DNA of 64,000 nt. Origin: Ficedula albicollis (Eukaryota; Chordata; Aves; Passeriformes; Muscicapidae). This document shows, one piece after another, positions 63,467 to 64,000 of this stretch. Made by a program: the position numbers and the translations under genes. The notes below the pieces were generated by a model. That model was not told the origin of the DNA. It saw only the letters and a program-made list of their open reading frames with translations, and made no database searches. Numbering within the stretch: position 1 is the stretch's first letter; each line of letters opens with the position of its first letter. The stretch lies in contig NC_021674.1 of NCBI RefSeq assembly GCF_000247815.1, positions 81,204,935 to 81,268,934 of the forward strand. Direction: 5' to 3'.

Positions 63467-63586
63467 GGTCACGTGGGAAATTTTGTGGGAGATCAAAACT
63501 CCATGGCTCTGTTTTGAGTGCTCAGTGGTCATGTGGGAAGTTTTGTGGGAGACCAAAACTCCATGGCTCTGTTTTGAGTGCTCAGC
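63467..63586. repeat. 60-bp tandem duplication
   Basis: Copies begin at 63467 and 63527 (GGTCA, then GTGGGAA, then CAAAACTCCATGGCTCTGTT). A partial third copy (GGTCATGTGGGAAGTTTC) precedes them at 63441. Confidence 0.9.
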
Positions 63587-64000
63587 TGAAGTACTAAGCT
63601 TGTGGAAACCTTTCTTCATAAAACTTAAGTGAAAATACAAAACAATTTCCAGAAATACATGAAGTAATGTATTTTTTTTATTTGATGTATATTTTATATT
63701 TTACCAAAGGTATTTTTCTTCTTTGTTTACAAAGCCAGAAATATATCTGGATCACTTGCAAGTCAAATAGAGACATCAGATGAAAAGGAAAATTTTTCAA
63801 TGACCGATTACCTGAGTTACAGTGCAATTTAATTTCAGACAGTATTGCTCTTTGGACTTTTTACAGTAAGAAACAATAAGCTTTATCAAGTCAAAACCTT
63901 AATCAGAGCTTTTGCAAGTTTAAGAATTTTCATGAACCAACAGCATGAAACACCTGACATAATGTATACCTCACTTTTTGCTTGCCTTTACAATAAATTA
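63587..64000. other. Right edge, no gene seen
   Basis: This is AT-rich sequence. By human synteny CYB5R4 is expected beyond this edge on the minus strand, but I recognise none of its C-terminal exons here. Confidence 0.4.

Noticed and set aside
57000..64000. Search for the 3' end of CYB5R4, the next gene expected by synteny
   Set aside because: I found no minus-strand exon resembling its reductase C-terminus. It probably begins beyond the window.
1..64000. CRISPR arrays, operons, prophage or bacterial mobile systems
   Set aside because: The window is vertebrate nuclear DNA with spliced genes. The tandem repeats lack the regular spacer pattern of CRISPR.

Overview
This is a vertebrate nuclear window, almost certainly from a bird. 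It carries multi-exon genes with GT-AG introns, CR1 retrotransposon 3' ends in both orientations, a bird-type ERV-L-like LTR, and the conserved gene pair CEP162 and MRAP2 arranged tail to tail. I lean towards a passerine or other neoavian but cannot prove it from the sequence.

Layout. Positions 466-13283 (+) hold the last ten coding exons of CEP162 (KIAA1009/QN1), the coiled-coil centriole and ciliary transition-zone protein. All ten exons join in phase and give about 662 C-terminal residues and a stop; the 5' part of the gene lies left of the window. Positions 13284-20242 are the intergenic/3' UTR interval. MRAP2 follows on the minus strand, with coding exons at 28182-28056, 25127-25028 and 20636-20285. 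It encodes a 192-residue single-pass melanocortin-receptor accessory protein. A CpG island at about 39.54-40.45 kb is the best candidate for the MRAP2 promoter and non-coding first exon, which would make intron 1 about 11.6 kb long. From about 40.5 kb to the right end I find no convincing protein-coding exon. That stretch is repeat-bearing intergenic DNA with CR1 fragments and a solo LTR.

The genes are neighbours by synteny rather than an operon. CEP162 acts in cilium assembly. MRAP2 modulates MC4R/MC2R and related GPCRs at the membrane in energy balance.

What stands out: (1) the MRAP2 reading frame stops 14 codons before the stop expected from the human protein, and the old tail is still readable behind the stop; (2) an approximately 1.5 kb near-identical tandem duplication sits in MRAP2 intron 1; (3) about a dozen other two- or three-copy tandem duplications with units of roughly 50-260 bp are scattered through the window; (4) long GGAT/GGAC and GC-rich minisatellite arrays lie inside the CpG island. 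I did not find a wholly new system. The window looks like an ordinary avian gene neighbourhood with unusual local duplication.
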